Positions 1 to 7,799 of a stretch of DNA of 64,000 bases are shown here, piece by piece. The notes beneath the pieces are model-generated. The model ran no database searches, was not told where the DNA came from, and saw only the letters and a list, made by a program, of their open reading frames with translations. Position numbers and translations under genes: made by a program. This stretch comes from Polyangiaceae bacterium (GTDB lineage: Bacteria > Myxococcota_A > Polyangia > Polyangiales > Polyangiaceae): positions 1-64,000 of the forward strand of contig JAKLKA010000062.1 in NCBI GenBank assembly GCA_023150915.1, read 5' to 3'. Positions within the stretch are counted from its first letter, which is position 1. The number at the start of each line of letters is the position of its first letter.

Positions 1-230
1 GGCGGGTCCGCCACCGGTGGCACTGGCGGAGCGGGTGGCAGCGGCGGGACTGCAACCGGCGGCACTGGCGGAGCGGGTGGCACCGGCGGGACTGCACCCG
101 GCGGCACGGGCGGCAGCGGCGGAACCGCGACGGGCGGCAGCGGCGGAACCGCGACGGGCGGCAGCGGCGGAACCGCGACGGGCGGCAGCGGCGGAACCGC
201 GACGGGCGGTGCCGGTGGCACCGGCGGAGG
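1..230 (+). repeat. Gly-Thr-Gly-Gly coding microrepeat
   Basis: Short tandem units built on ggcggcagcggcggaaccgc repeat through this stretch and encode Gly-Gly-Ser-Gly-Gly-Thr-Ala-Thr. It is an in-frame low-complexity linker rather than an intergenic repeat. Similar Gly-rich linkers occur at about 3120-3297 and 34975-35160. Confidence 0.85.
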
Positions 231-585
231 GACCAGCAAGAGCTGCAAGGGGACTGCAGCTGCGTGCGATACCCTCCTGACCTCGGGCGCCTGTGCTGCG
301 CAGGTCGGCTGCAGCACTCAGGCGAACTCGGGTTGCTCGGGCACGCCGAAGACGTGCGGGAGCTACAACGACTACACCCTGTGCACGCAGGTCGGCTGCG
401 CCTACAACTGGTCCACGAGCAAGTGCACCGGCACGCCGAATGCGTGCTCGACCTACAAGCTCGATCCCCTCTGCGCAACCGCAGGCTGCAGCTGGACTCC
501 GCTCTGCGCCGGCACGGCCGCCGCCTGCACCACGTTCAGCAGCCAGTCCGCCTGCGAAACCCAGTCCGGTTGCGGTTGGAACTGA
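1..585 (+). CDS. Gly-rich, Cys-rich repeat protein, 5' end outside window
   Basis: Frame 1 is open from the first base to the TGA at 583-585, so this is the C-terminal 194 residues of a longer gene. Residues 1-77 are Gly/Thr/Ser/Ala repeats of the kind used as flexible linkers behind lipidated N-termini in Polyangia. Residues 82-194 hold four tandem Cys-rich units of 26-30 residues, each following the pattern CxGTxxxC, then 7-9 residues, C, then xxxxGC. The last ends in GCGWN just before the stop. The regular cysteines suggest disulfide bonds and an extracytoplasmic location, probably the cell surface. The start and any signal peptide cannot be seen. A kinase gene follows 94 bases downstream on the same strand. 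Function unknown. Confidence 0.8.
   Translation, partial: GGSATGGTGGAGGSGGTATGGTGGAGGTGGTAPGGTGGSGGTATGGSGGTATGGSGGTATGGSGGTATGGAGGTGGGTSKSCKGTAAACDTLLTSGACAAQVGCSTQANSGCSGTPKTCGSYNDYTLCTQVGCAYNWSTSKCTGTPNACSTYKLDPLCATAGCSWTPLCAGTAAACTTFSSQSACETQSGCGWN
244..582 (+). repeat. Four tandem Cys-rich protein repeats
   Basis: Units begin at 244, 334, 424 and 505 (30, 30, 27 and 26 residues). Each has C-x-G-T-x3-C near its start, a middle cysteine, and a GC pair, followed by an aromatic residue in units 2 (GCAY), 3 (GCSW) and 4 (GCGW). The units are diverged in DNA sequence, so they are old repeats. Confidence 0.8.
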
Positions 586-679
586 GAACCCAGGGCTCTG
601 CTCGCGGGCGCCTGCACTGCTTGCAGGCGCTCGCGATCCGCCTGGCGCCGCGAGGCCGGGCTGGCCGGGGCGTGCGGCC

Positions 680-2038
680 ATGACCACGCCGCGCGAAGGC
701 GACGTGCTGCTCGGCAAATACGTGGTCGAGAAGGTCCTGGGCATGGGCGGCATGGGGGTGGTCGTGGCGGCGCATCATCGCCAGCTCGACGAGCGCGTGG
801 CGCTCAAGTTCTTGCTGCCCGAGGCCGCCGAGAGCCCCGAGGTGGTGGCGCGCTTCCTTCGAGAGGCGCGCGCCGCCGCCAAGATCAAGAGCGAGCACGT
901 CACCCGCGTCTTCGATGTGGGGACCATGGACAGCGGCGCCCCGTTCCTGGTCATGGAGTACCTGGAAGGGCGCGACCTGTCGGCGCTGCTCGGTGAGCGC
1001 GGCCCGCTCGAGCCCGGGCTGGCGGTGGACTACGTGCTTCAAGCCTGCGAGGCCCTGGCCGAGGCGCACGCCGCGCGGATCGTGCATCGCGATCTGAAGC
1101 CACACAACCTGTTCCTTTCGCACCGCGCTGACGGTTCGTCGTGCATCAAGGTGCTCGACTTCGGGATCTCGAAGTCCGTCACGACCGTGGATGGCGCGAT
1201 GACTCGGACCTCGGCGATGATGGGCTCGCCGCTCTACATGTCGCCAGAGCAGATGGTGAGCGCCCGCGACGCTGACGTGCGCTCTGACATCTGGGCGCTG
1301 GGTGTGATCTTGCACGAGCTCACGACCGGCAAGACGCCCTTCGAAGCAGAGACCATGCCGCAGCTGGTGGTGCAGGTCACCCAGCACGCCCCCCGCGCGC
1401 TGCGCGCCGATCGCCCCGACGCACCGGCGGCCCTCGAGGCTGCGATCGCGCGCTGCCTGGAGAAGGATCCGGCCTGCCGATTCCAGAACGTGGCCGAGTT
1501 GGCTGACGCGCTCGCGCCGTTCGCGTCGGTCGAGCGCCGTGGCTCGGTGAGCCGCATCGCACGCGTGCTCGGCGCGTCGGACGGTGCGCGACCGCCACAA
1601 GCCTCGGAGCCGGCCGTCGCGGTCGGTGCAGAGAGCGTCACCCAGGGCTCGTGGGGGCGGACTGGAGCTGCGACCCGCGCGTTTCCGACCGCGCGCGTTG
1701 CCGCCGCGACGGTGGCGCTCGCGTTGATCGGCGCGGCGGTGGGGATCGGGCTGTGGAGCCGCGCCGGGGCGGGGAGCCCCACTGAAGCGCCGCCCACTCC
1801 GAACGCAGGCGCCGGCGCGTCGCCCGCTCCGTCCGCGGTCGACGCGCCGGCCATCTTGCCCAGCGTTGCCACCGAAACCCCGCGGGCCGATGCCGATGCC
1901 GATGCCGGCGCGACCCGAGCCCCTGCGCCGAAGACGCGGGCTGACGCTGCGGCCAAGCCGCGCGACGTGGCCAAGTCGCCTGCGGCCTCGGCGCCGACAC
2001 CCCCTGCACATAGCCCGGTTCCCACCGATCGGAAGTAG
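680..2038 (+). CDS. Membrane-anchored Ser/Thr protein kinase (PknB-like)
   Basis: A 452-residue Hanks-type kinase. The catalytic domain (about 14-275) shows a Gly loop GMGGMG (21-26), the ATP lysine in VALK (K43), the catalytic loop HRDLKPHN (136-143), the metal-binding DFG at 160-162, and an activation segment ending GSPLYMSPEQ. A single hydrophobic segment at about 340-358 is followed by an Ala/Pro-rich tail, so the catalytic part is cytoplasmic and the tail probably periplasmic. No PASTA repeats are present. The frame stays open upstream, but ATG 680 begins a normal kinase N-terminus, MTTPREGDVLLGKY. A TPR-like protein gene starts 2 bases after the stop, so the two are probably co-transcribed. 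Substrate unknown. Confidence 0.92.
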   Translation: MTTPREGDVLLGKYVVEKVLGMGGMGVVVAAHHRQLDERVALKFLLPEAAESPEVVARFLREARAAAKIKSEHVTRVFDVGTMDSGAPFLVMEYLEGRDLSALLGERGPLEPGLAVDYVLQACEALAEAHAARIVHRDLKPHNLFLSHRADGSSCIKVLDFGISKSVTTVDGAMTRTSAMMGSPLYMSPEQMVSARDADVRSDIWALGVILHELTTGKTPFEAETMPQLVVQVTQHAPRALRADRPDAPAALEAAIARCLEKDPACRFQNVAELADALAPFASVERRGSVSRIARVLGASDGARPPQASEPAVAVGAESVTQGSWGRTGAATRAFPTARVAAATVALALIGAAVGIGLWSRAGAGSPTEAPPTPNAGAGASPAPSAVDAPAILPSVATETPRADADADAGATRAPAPKTRADAAAKPRDVAKSPAASAPTPPAHSPVPTDRK

Positions 2039-2040
2039 CC

Positions 2041-3021
2041 ATGCGTCGACGTCTCCTCGTCTTGCTCGTCGCCGGTTGTGTCCCGGCCTTTCCGGCGATC
2101 TGCGCCGCGCAGCCCAGCGCCGCGGCGCAGACCCTGTTCGACGAAGCGCGCGCCCTGATGGACGCCGGCAACTTCGCGGACGCCTGCCCGAAGCTGGCAG
2201 AGAGCCAGCGGCTGGATCCGGGCGGCGGCACGCTGATTCATCTTGCCCTCTGCTACGAGAAGCAAGGCAAGACGGCCTCGGCCTGGGTCACGTTCAACGA
2301 GGCGCTCAGCGCGGCCAAGCGCGACCGGCGCGACGATCGCTCGAAGGTTGCCGAAGAGCACCTGGCCGCGCTCACGCCCAAGCTCACCAAGCTGCGATTG
2401 GTCGTGTCGGCCGACCTGGCCAAGACCCCGGGCCTGGTGATCCGTCGCGGCGGCGATCCGGTCAGCCGCGCCGAATGGGGAAGCGCGGTGCCCGTGGATC
2501 CGGGCCCGATCCCCATCGAGGCGAGCGCGCCGGGCAAGCGGCCCTGGCAGCGCACCGTGACCGCGGACCAGCCCGGACAGACCATCGACGCCGAGCTCGG
2601 CGTGCTCCCCAGCAGCGATTCGCCCGCTTCCGACACGTCTGCGGTGCCTCCCGAAGAGGATGCCGGAGTGTCAGCGGGGTCGAGCGGAGGACTACGAACT
2701 GCGGGCCTGGTGGTCGCAGGGGTGGGAGTCGTCGGGCTGGGCGTCGGTGGGTATTTCGGGCTCCGGGCGATGTCCAAGAAGAAGGACGCCGACGAGCACT
2801 GCGACGGAAGCGCCTGTCGCGATCAGACCGGGGTCGATCTGCGGCACGACGCCCAGAGCGCCGGCACGATCTCGACCATCGCCTTCGTGGCGGGCGGCGT
2901 CGCCACGGCGGCGGGCGTGGTGCTCTACCTGACGGCACCCCAGCCGGGGCGCGCCCGGGCGCGCCTGATGCCGCGCATCGGGGTCGGGTTTGCTGGAGTG
3001 GGAGCGGAGGCCAACTGGTGA
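2041..3021 (+). CDS. Exported TPR-like membrane protein
   Basis: 326 residues. The N-terminus is an ordinary signal peptide (about residues 1-23, ending ICAAQ). Residues 28-130 contain helical repeat sequence (ALMDAGNFADACPKL, LALCYEKQGKTASAW) typical of the TPR-like envelope proteins found next to kinases in myxobacteria. The middle resembles a PEGA-type carboxypeptidase-regulatory domain, though this is a guess. Two hydrophobic segments lie near the C-terminus (about 222-245 and 280-302), separated by a charged loop with two cysteines. It follows the kinase by 2 bases and its TGA overlaps the next ATG by one base, so kinase, TPR protein and RCC1 lipoprotein probably form one operon. Possible role: envelope partner of the kinase. 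Confidence 0.82.
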   Translation: MRRRLLVLLVAGCVPAFPAICAAQPSAAAQTLFDEARALMDAGNFADACPKLAESQRLDPGGGTLIHLALCYEKQGKTASAWVTFNEALSAAKRDRRDDRSKVAEEHLAALTPKLTKLRLVVSADLAKTPGLVIRRGGDPVSRAEWGSAVPVDPGPIPIEASAPGKRPWQRTVTADQPGQTIDAELGVLPSSDSPASDTSAVPPEEDAGVSAGSSGGLRTAGLVVAGVGVVGLGVGGYFGLRAMSKKKDADEHCDGSACRDQTGVDLRHDAQSAGTISTIAFVAGGVATAAGVVLYLTAPQPGRARARLMPRIGVGFAGVGAEANW

Positions 3022-4385
3022 TGCGAGTCGTCACGTTTTCGATCGCGATGCTGGCGGCCCTGAGCGGTTGCAACGCCCTGTTGGGCAACGAGGAGGGCGA
3101 GCTCGTCGTGTCGTCGGGCGGCGCGGGCGGCGGTGCCACCGGCGGGGCCGCAGGCCGCGGCACCGGGGGCACCGGGGGAGGGGGCACCGGGGGCGCGGCC
3201 ACCGGGGGCGGCGGCACCGGGGGCGCGGGCACCGGGGGCGGCGGCAGCGGGGGCGGCGGCACCGGGGGCAGCGCCACGGGAGGCGCCGGCGGAGCTGGCG
3301 CGTGCGCCGTGGAGCTCGATCTGGGCGATCACCACGCGTGCGCGCGGAAGGGCGACGGAACGCTGTGGTGCTGGGGGATGAACAACTACGGCCAGATCGG
3401 CGACGGGGGCACGGCCGACAAGAAGGCCCCCGCGCAGGTTCAGGCGTTGGGCACCGCCGTGGCCGAGCTGGCCACCGGGGGCTATCACACCTGCGCGCGC
3501 AAGGGCGACGGCAGCGCGTGGTGCTGGGGCCTCAACGACTTCGGTCAGCTCGGCGACGGTACTTCGGTCAAGAAGACCGCGCCGGCAGCGGTGAAGGACC
3601 TGGGAGCCGTGGCCAATTTGACCGCGGGCACGATGCACAGCTGCGCGCGCAAGGCCGACGGCACGGCGTGGTGCTGGGGATTGAACGACGCGGGTCAGAT
3701 CGGTGACGGGACCCTGGTGAACAAACCCACGCCGGTGCAGGTGAAGGCGCTGGGAACCGTGGCCCAGCTGGCTGCAGGCGGCGCGCACACCTGCGCGCGC
3801 AAGACCGACGCGACGCTGTGGTGCTGGGGCAACAACGACCACGGCCAGATCGGCCCCGGGGGCGGCTCGCTGAGCTCGGGGCCGGTGGAGCTGACCGCCC
3901 TCGGCACCGAGACGGCCGAAGTGACTGCGGGGGCCGCGCACACCTGCGTACGCAAGACGAACGGAACGGTGTGGTGCTGGGGCGACAACGCCTTCGGCCA
4001 GCTCGGGGACGGATCGAGCACCGCCAGCGCCGCCCCGGTGCCCGTGACCGCGCTCGGTGCTTCCGTGGTCGAGGTGAGCGCCGGCGCGTCCCACACCTGC
4101 GCGCGCAAGCAGGACGGAACGCTGTGGTGCTGGGGCGACAACAACTTCGGTCAGCTGGGCGACGGCACTTACGACAAGAAGACGTCACCCGCGCAAGTGA
4201 CGTCGCTCGGAACGACCGTGGCCGAGGCCGAGCCGGGCTACGGCACCAGCTGCGCGCGCAAGGCCGACGGGACGGTCTGGTGCTGGGGACTTTCCAGCGC
4301 GCTGGGCGACGGCACGCCGGGAAGCGAAGTCTGCGGCTCCCAGAAGTGCACGCCGGCGCCGGTGAAGACCCTGCTCTGCCCGTGA
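3021..4385 (+). CDS. RCC1-repeat beta-propeller lipoprotein
   Basis: 454 residues. The start ATG at 3021 shares its A with the TGA of the previous gene. An N-terminal signal with lipobox LSGC marks a lipoprotein. A Gly/Thr-rich linker follows (about residues 34-92). The rest is seven copies of a 50-residue RCC1-like blade containing CARK...GT.WCWG.N..GQ.GDG, the expected number for a closed seven-bladed propeller. Each blade carries one cysteine in CARK (or CVRK) and one in WCW, so disulfides probably staple the blades on the cell exterior. The last blade is slightly shorter. RCC1 propellers are protein-interaction platforms; the ligand here cannot be told. It converges on the gene at 4399. 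Confidence 0.9.
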   Translation: MRVVTFSIAMLAALSGCNALLGNEEGELVVSSGGAGGGATGGAAGRGTGGTGGGGTGGAATGGGGTGGAGTGGGGSGGGGTGGSATGGAGGAGACAVELDLGDHHACARKGDGTLWCWGMNNYGQIGDGGTADKKAPAQVQALGTAVAELATGGYHTCARKGDGSAWCWGLNDFGQLGDGTSVKKTAPAAVKDLGAVANLTAGTMHSCARKADGTAWCWGLNDAGQIGDGTLVNKPTPVQVKALGTVAQLAAGGAHTCARKTDATLWCWGNNDHGQIGPGGGSLSSGPVELTALGTETAEVTAGAAHTCVRKTNGTVWCWGDNAFGQLGDGSSTASAAPVPVTALGASVVEVSAGASHTCARKQDGTLWCWGDNNFGQLGDGTYDKKTSPAQVTSLGTTVAEAEPGYGTSCARKADGTVWCWGLSSALGDGTPGSEVCGSQKCTPAPVKTLLCP

Positions 4386-4398
4386 CGCCGCCTCGGGC

Positions 4399-5520
4399 TC
4401 ACGGCTTCTTCTGCGAAACCTTGACCAGGTGCAGCGAGCGCCTCTGCAAGAAGGGCTGCTCGCCGGTGCGGATGCGCACCGTGGCGGGCGAGCGCGACAC
4501 CACGCGGCCCACGAAGGCATCGATGTTCCACTCGGTGCCGGTCTCGGTGGCGTCGTAGCGGGCGTGCACCAGGTAGAGGCCCGGGCTGCCGAAGGTGCCG
4601 GTGGGGCAGAGCTCGATCAGGCGGCTCACCACCGAGATCGAGCCGCCCGGGCCCAGGCGGGTGAACGCCTGGCGGTCGGGCGAGCGCGTGTCCGGCTGCG
4701 GATCGCAGCTCACCAGGCCGTCGGGGCGCATCACCTCGAACTTCACCAGCTCGCGGCGGAAGTAGACCGTCTGCGCGTGCTTGCTGCGGTTCTGCACGGT
4801 GAGCTGCACGGTGGCCGCGCGCTCGGCGTGGGCGTCGGAGCCCTGCACCATCTTGAGCACCAGTGGGCTCTCTTCGCTCGCCTTTCGGTCGGCCTCGATA
4901 CGGGTGCGTGACCACTCTTGATAGTCGCTCTTGAGCGCGAAGGGCTCGGCCCTGAGCTCTTTCAAGCCATGGTCGTCGTCGGCCTTGGCGCTGCCCGGGG
5001 TGGGAGCGGCCAGCACCGCGAAAGGCGCTTCTTGCTTCGGCGTCTGCTCGACCTTCTTGCCCGCGCGCCAGACCGGGGGCTTCTTCTTCTCGGGCCAACC
5101 AAAGCGAGGAGTGACCAGGGCGCCGGGCACGAGCTGCCATTGGCCGCCGGCGGCGAAGCAATAGAGCCGCGGATCGAAGTGCTGCTCGACGCCCTCGCCG
5201 GGCTCGAGCACCAGCAGCGTGCGCTTGTCGGCACGCGCGGGGAACAGCTCGGAGGGCAGCGCGCAGGTCTCGGGCTTCTTCTTGCCGGGCGCCAAGATCT
5301 CGAGACGCAAGAGGCGCGGATCGGCGGCCAGCACCGCGGGGGTGTTGCCGTGGTTGGCGATGCTCAGCGACCAGGGGCGCGAGGGCCCGCGCTCGCTCAC
5401 CCGCAGCGTCAGGTTGGGCACGGCCGGCGGGCCGTCGGCGGGGGCGCCCTTCTCTTCCGCCGCGGCCACGCCGGCGGCCACGAGCACGGCCGAGCACCAG
5501 AGCGAAGCGCGGAGGATCAT
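4399..5520 (-). CDS. Hypothetical exported protein
   Basis: 373 residues from ATG 5520, chosen because it opens a clear signal peptide (MILRASLWCSAVLVAAGVAA). An in-frame start 36 bases upstream would put charged sequence before it. The mature part looks like two beta-rich modules: an early segment with LSIANHGNTPAVL and a later one with VQLTVQNRSKHAQTVYF, both reminiscent of Ig-like or CARDB-type folds. A charged middle segment separates them. No catalytic motif was recognised. It converges on the RCC1 gene with 13 bases between stops and is divergent from thiE. Function unknown. Confidence 0.75.
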   Translation of the reverse strand: MILRASLWCSAVLVAAGVAAAEEKGAPADGPPAVPNLTLRVSERGPSRPWSLSIANHGNTPAVLAADPRLLRLEILAPGKKKPETCALPSELFPARADKRTLLVLEPGEGVEQHFDPRLYCFAAGGQWQLVPGALVTPRFGWPEKKKPPVWRAGKKVEQTPKQEAPFAVLAAPTPGSAKADDDHGLKELRAEPFALKSDYQEWSRTRIEADRKASEESPLVLKMVQGSDAHAERAATVQLTVQNRSKHAQTVYFRRELVKFEVMRPDGLVSCDPQPDTRSPDRQAFTRLGPGGSISVVSRLIELCPTGTFGSPGLYLVHARYDATETGTEWNIDAFVGRVVSRSPATVRIRTGEQPFLQRRSLHLVKVSQKKP

Positions 5521-5563
5521 GGTCGATGGGTTACCAAAGCCGCGAGGCGCCGCCAACCCACGC

Positions 5564-5569
5564 TATGCT
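5564..5569 (+). promoter_or_regulatory. -10-like TATGCT, leaderless start of thiE
   Basis: TATGCT lies 11 bases before the thiE ATG and no Shine-Dalgarno sequence is present. Transcription would begin about 4-5 bases before the start codon. No convincing -35 was seen. Confidence 0.45.
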
Positions 5570-5580
5570 GCGCCCGGTAC

Positions 5581-6219
5581 ATGCGCGGACTTTATGCGAT
5601 CGTGGATCACGGCAGCCTGGGAGCGCTGGGCGTGGACGTGCTGGCTTTCGCCCGGGCGGTGCTCGCCGCGGGGCCTGCGGCGGTGCAGCTTCGGGCCAAG
5701 GCACTGGGCGCGGGCCAGACCCTGGCACTGTTGCGCGCACTGTCGCCGCTGTGCCGTGACGCGGGCGCCCTGCTGTTCGCCAACGACCGCCCCGATCTGG
5801 CATTGCTCGCCCGCTGCGACGGCGTCCACGTGGGTAAGACCGATCTCGCGGTGACCGACGTGCGCGCGGCGTTCCCCGACTTGAAGGTCGGGGTCTCGAC
5901 GCACGACTCCCGCGAGCTCGAGGCGGCCCTTGCCAGCCGGCCCGACTACCTGGCCTTCGGGCCCGTGTTCCCCACCGGGTCGAAAGAGAACCCCGATCCG
6001 GTGGTGGGCGTCGACGGGCTGGCGCGCGCCCGGGCGAAGGTGGGCGCCGTGCCACTGGTGGCCATCGGCGGCATCGATCTCGAGCGGGCCCCGTTGGTGG
6101 CAGAGCACGCCGACATGGGCGCGGTGATCGGCGCGCTCTTGCCGCGCGCGGGCGAGTCGCTCGACGCCGTGACCGCGCGCGCGCGGGAGCTGCACGCGCG
6201 GCTCGGAGGCGCGGCGTGA
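5581..6219 (+). CDS. thiE: Thiamine-phosphate synthase
   Basis: 212 residues, the usual size for ThiE. The enzyme couples hydroxymethylpyrimidine diphosphate to thiazole phosphate to give thiamine phosphate in the cytoplasm. Family motifs are in order along the TIM barrel: VQLRAK, FANDRPDLAL, DGVHVGKTDL, GVSTHD, YLAFGPVFPTGSKEN and the phosphate-binding VAIGGI. The ATG at 5581 immediately begins the first barrel strand (MRGLYAIVD). There is no ribosome binding site, but a -10-like hexamer lies just upstream. Its TGA overlaps the GTG of the next gene (GTGA). No other thiamine gene is in the window. Confidence 0.93.
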   Translation: MRGLYAIVDHGSLGALGVDVLAFARAVLAAGPAAVQLRAKALGAGQTLALLRALSPLCRDAGALLFANDRPDLALLARCDGVHVGKTDLAVTDVRAAFPDLKVGVSTHDSRELEAALASRPDYLAFGPVFPTGSKENPDPVVGVDGLARARAKVGAVPLVAIGGIDLERAPLVAEHADMGAVIGALLPRAGESLDAVTARARELHARLGGAA

Positions 6220-6818
6220 GCCTGATCCTCACCGCGCTGGTGGTGGGGGGCGGCGCGCTGGTGGCCGGCCTGGCCACGCGCTACGCGGTGAAGAAGCGCG
6301 CGCCCGCGCCGCCGCTGCCGCCGCCGCCGCCGCCGTCTGCGCCCGCGGCTCCGTCCCCGCTGGCCCGCGCGGGGTTCGAGATCGAGCTGGGCGACGTGAT
6401 GGAAGTGCTCGGCCGCGAGCTCTGGTTGGAAGAGGCGTGGCTCCTGTCCGAGGGCCAGGATCCGGTGGCGGCGCTGTTCCAGGCGCGCGAGGCCACGCTG
6501 CTCGTCTTGCCCCCACCGGTCAGCACGCTCTACCTGCTGAACGACGCCGCGATCCCGCTGCCGGCCGAGCCGCCGACCAGCCTCGAAGCGGGCGGCGTGC
6601 GCTTCGAGCGGGTGCGGCGGTTGCGGGTGTTGGTAGCGCCCGTGGGGAAGTCTGCGCCGCTGCCCTGGAACGAGGGCCTGCTCTCGGAGTACCGCGGGCT
6701 CGAGAACGACGCGCTCTGGGTGCTGGGTCACGGCGGACACAGTCGCGTGTGGCAGGGGCGCGCGGTCCACACCTCGGACGTGGTGCGCTGGGGCGGCGGC
6801 GCGAAGACCCTGGAATAG
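6216..6818 (+). CDS. Small membrane-anchored hypothetical protein
   Basis: 200 residues from GTG 6216, which overlaps the thiE stop by four bases (GTGA), so translation is probably coupled. An N-terminal transmembrane segment (about 3-22) is followed by basic residues and a run of prolines (33-45), then a compact soluble domain of about 150 residues. That domain begins EIELGDVMEVLGRELWLEEAW and ends with the Gly/Trp-rich stretch GHGGHSRVWQGRAV. I do not recognise the family. It converges on holB with 3 bases between the genes. Confidence 0.75.
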   Translation: MSLILTALVVGGGALVAGLATRYAVKKRAPAPPLPPPPPPSAPAAPSPLARAGFEIELGDVMEVLGRELWLEEAWLLSEGQDPVAALFQAREATLLVLPPPVSTLYLLNDAAIPLPAEPPTSLEAGGVRFERVRRLRVLVAPVGKSAPLPWNEGLLSEYRGLENDALWVLGHGGHSRVWQGRAVHTSDVVRWGGGAKTLE

Positions 6819-6821
6819 GCG

Positions 6822-7799
6822 TCAGGCGCGGCGCAGCCGCGCGACCATGGCCTCGAGCGCCAGCGCTGGCTGCACGTTGCGCTCGATCTCGGCCAGGGTG
6901 GCCAGCACCACGGCGTGCCGGTGCGCGTTGCGCTCGGCGCTGGCCGGATCGGTCTCGATGGCGCCGCGCGCGTCGTCGGCCAGGGCTTGCGCGAAGAAGC
7001 CCAGCTGCTCGCGGACCGCGTCGCGACCCTCGGCCCGCTGCTGGCCGAGCGCGATGGCCTCGGCCAGATCGGGCGCGTCGAGCGCCGCGCGGGCCGCTGC
7101 CAGGAAGTCGTGGCGCTCGCGCATCGCCTCGGGATCGGCCAGCTCGAAGGCCAGCTCCGCGCTGCCGTGGGCCAGCGGCGCGACCTCGGGGCTGAGGCCG
7201 CGGGCCGTGAGCAGGCGCGCCACGATCTCGTCCGAGAGCGGGCCGAAGCGCACCGCCAGCGTGCGGGAACGCACCGTGTCGAGCAGGCGCCGCGGGCGGC
7301 TGGTGAGCAAGATGAAGTGGGTGCGATCGGCCGGCTCTTCCAGGGTCTTGAGCAGCGCGTTGGCGGCCTGTTGCGTCAGCTCGTCGGCGTCGCGCACGAT
7401 GAACACCAGCGCGCGCCCCTCGTGGGGGCGATAGCCCGCACGGCTCAGCACCACCCTGCGGATCTGCTCGACGCTGATCCCCGTGGCTTCGCTCACCCCG
7501 CTGCCGAGCAGCCCGCCGTACAGCCCGCGGCCGATCAAGACCACGTCGGGGTGGGTGGGCACGTGGGGCTCTTCCGCGGCCAGGGTCAGCGCGCGCTGGC
7601 AGGCGCTGCACTTCTCGCAGGCCAGAGGCGTGGGTGCCTCGCACACCAGGGCCTGCGCCAGCGCGAACGCGACCAGCTCTTTGCCCACCCCGCGCGGCCC
7701 TTCGAAGCGGTAGGCATGGTGCAGCTTCCCGGCGGCCAGCGCGCGGGTCAGGGTCTCGACCGCCGTGGGCTGCCCGACGATGGCCGAAAACCCGCTCAC
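6822..7799 (-). CDS. holB: DNA polymerase III delta' subunit
   Basis: 325 residues, close to the family norm of about 330. Delta' is the stator of the clamp loader that opens the sliding clamp at replication forks. N-terminal AAA+ module: GQPTAVETLTRAL, a P-loop EGPRGVGKEL, then the zinc-ribbon cysteines CEKCSAC with a further Cys upstream, the acidic motif VFIVRDADELT, and the sensor segment NALLKTLEEP...FILLTSRP. The start GTG 7799 was chosen because it opens VSGFSAIVGQ, the normal N-terminus, and overlaps the upstream gene's TGA as GTGA. The frame remains open far upstream, but that part overlaps the peptidase gene. Confidence 0.92.
   Translation of the reverse strand: MSGFSAIVGQPTAVETLTRALAAGKLHHAYRFEGPRGVGKELVAFALAQALVCEAPTPLACEKCSACQRALTLAAEEPHVPTHPDVVLIGRGLYGGLLGSGVSEATGISVEQIRRVVLSRAGYRPHEGRALVFIVRDADELTQQAANALLKTLEEPADRTHFILLTSRPRRLLDTVRSRTLAVRFGPLSDEIVARLLTARGLSPEVAPLAHGSAELAFELADPEAMRERHDFLAAARAALDAPDLAEAIALGQQRAEGRDAVREQLGFFAQALADDARGAIETDPASAERNAHRHAVVLATLAEIERNVQPALALEAMVARLRRA

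Noticed and set aside
1-230. Possible CRISPR or intergenic tandem array
   Set aside because: Units are short, gap-free and in frame with a protein; there are no spacers. The same holds for 11290-11775 and 41320-41540.
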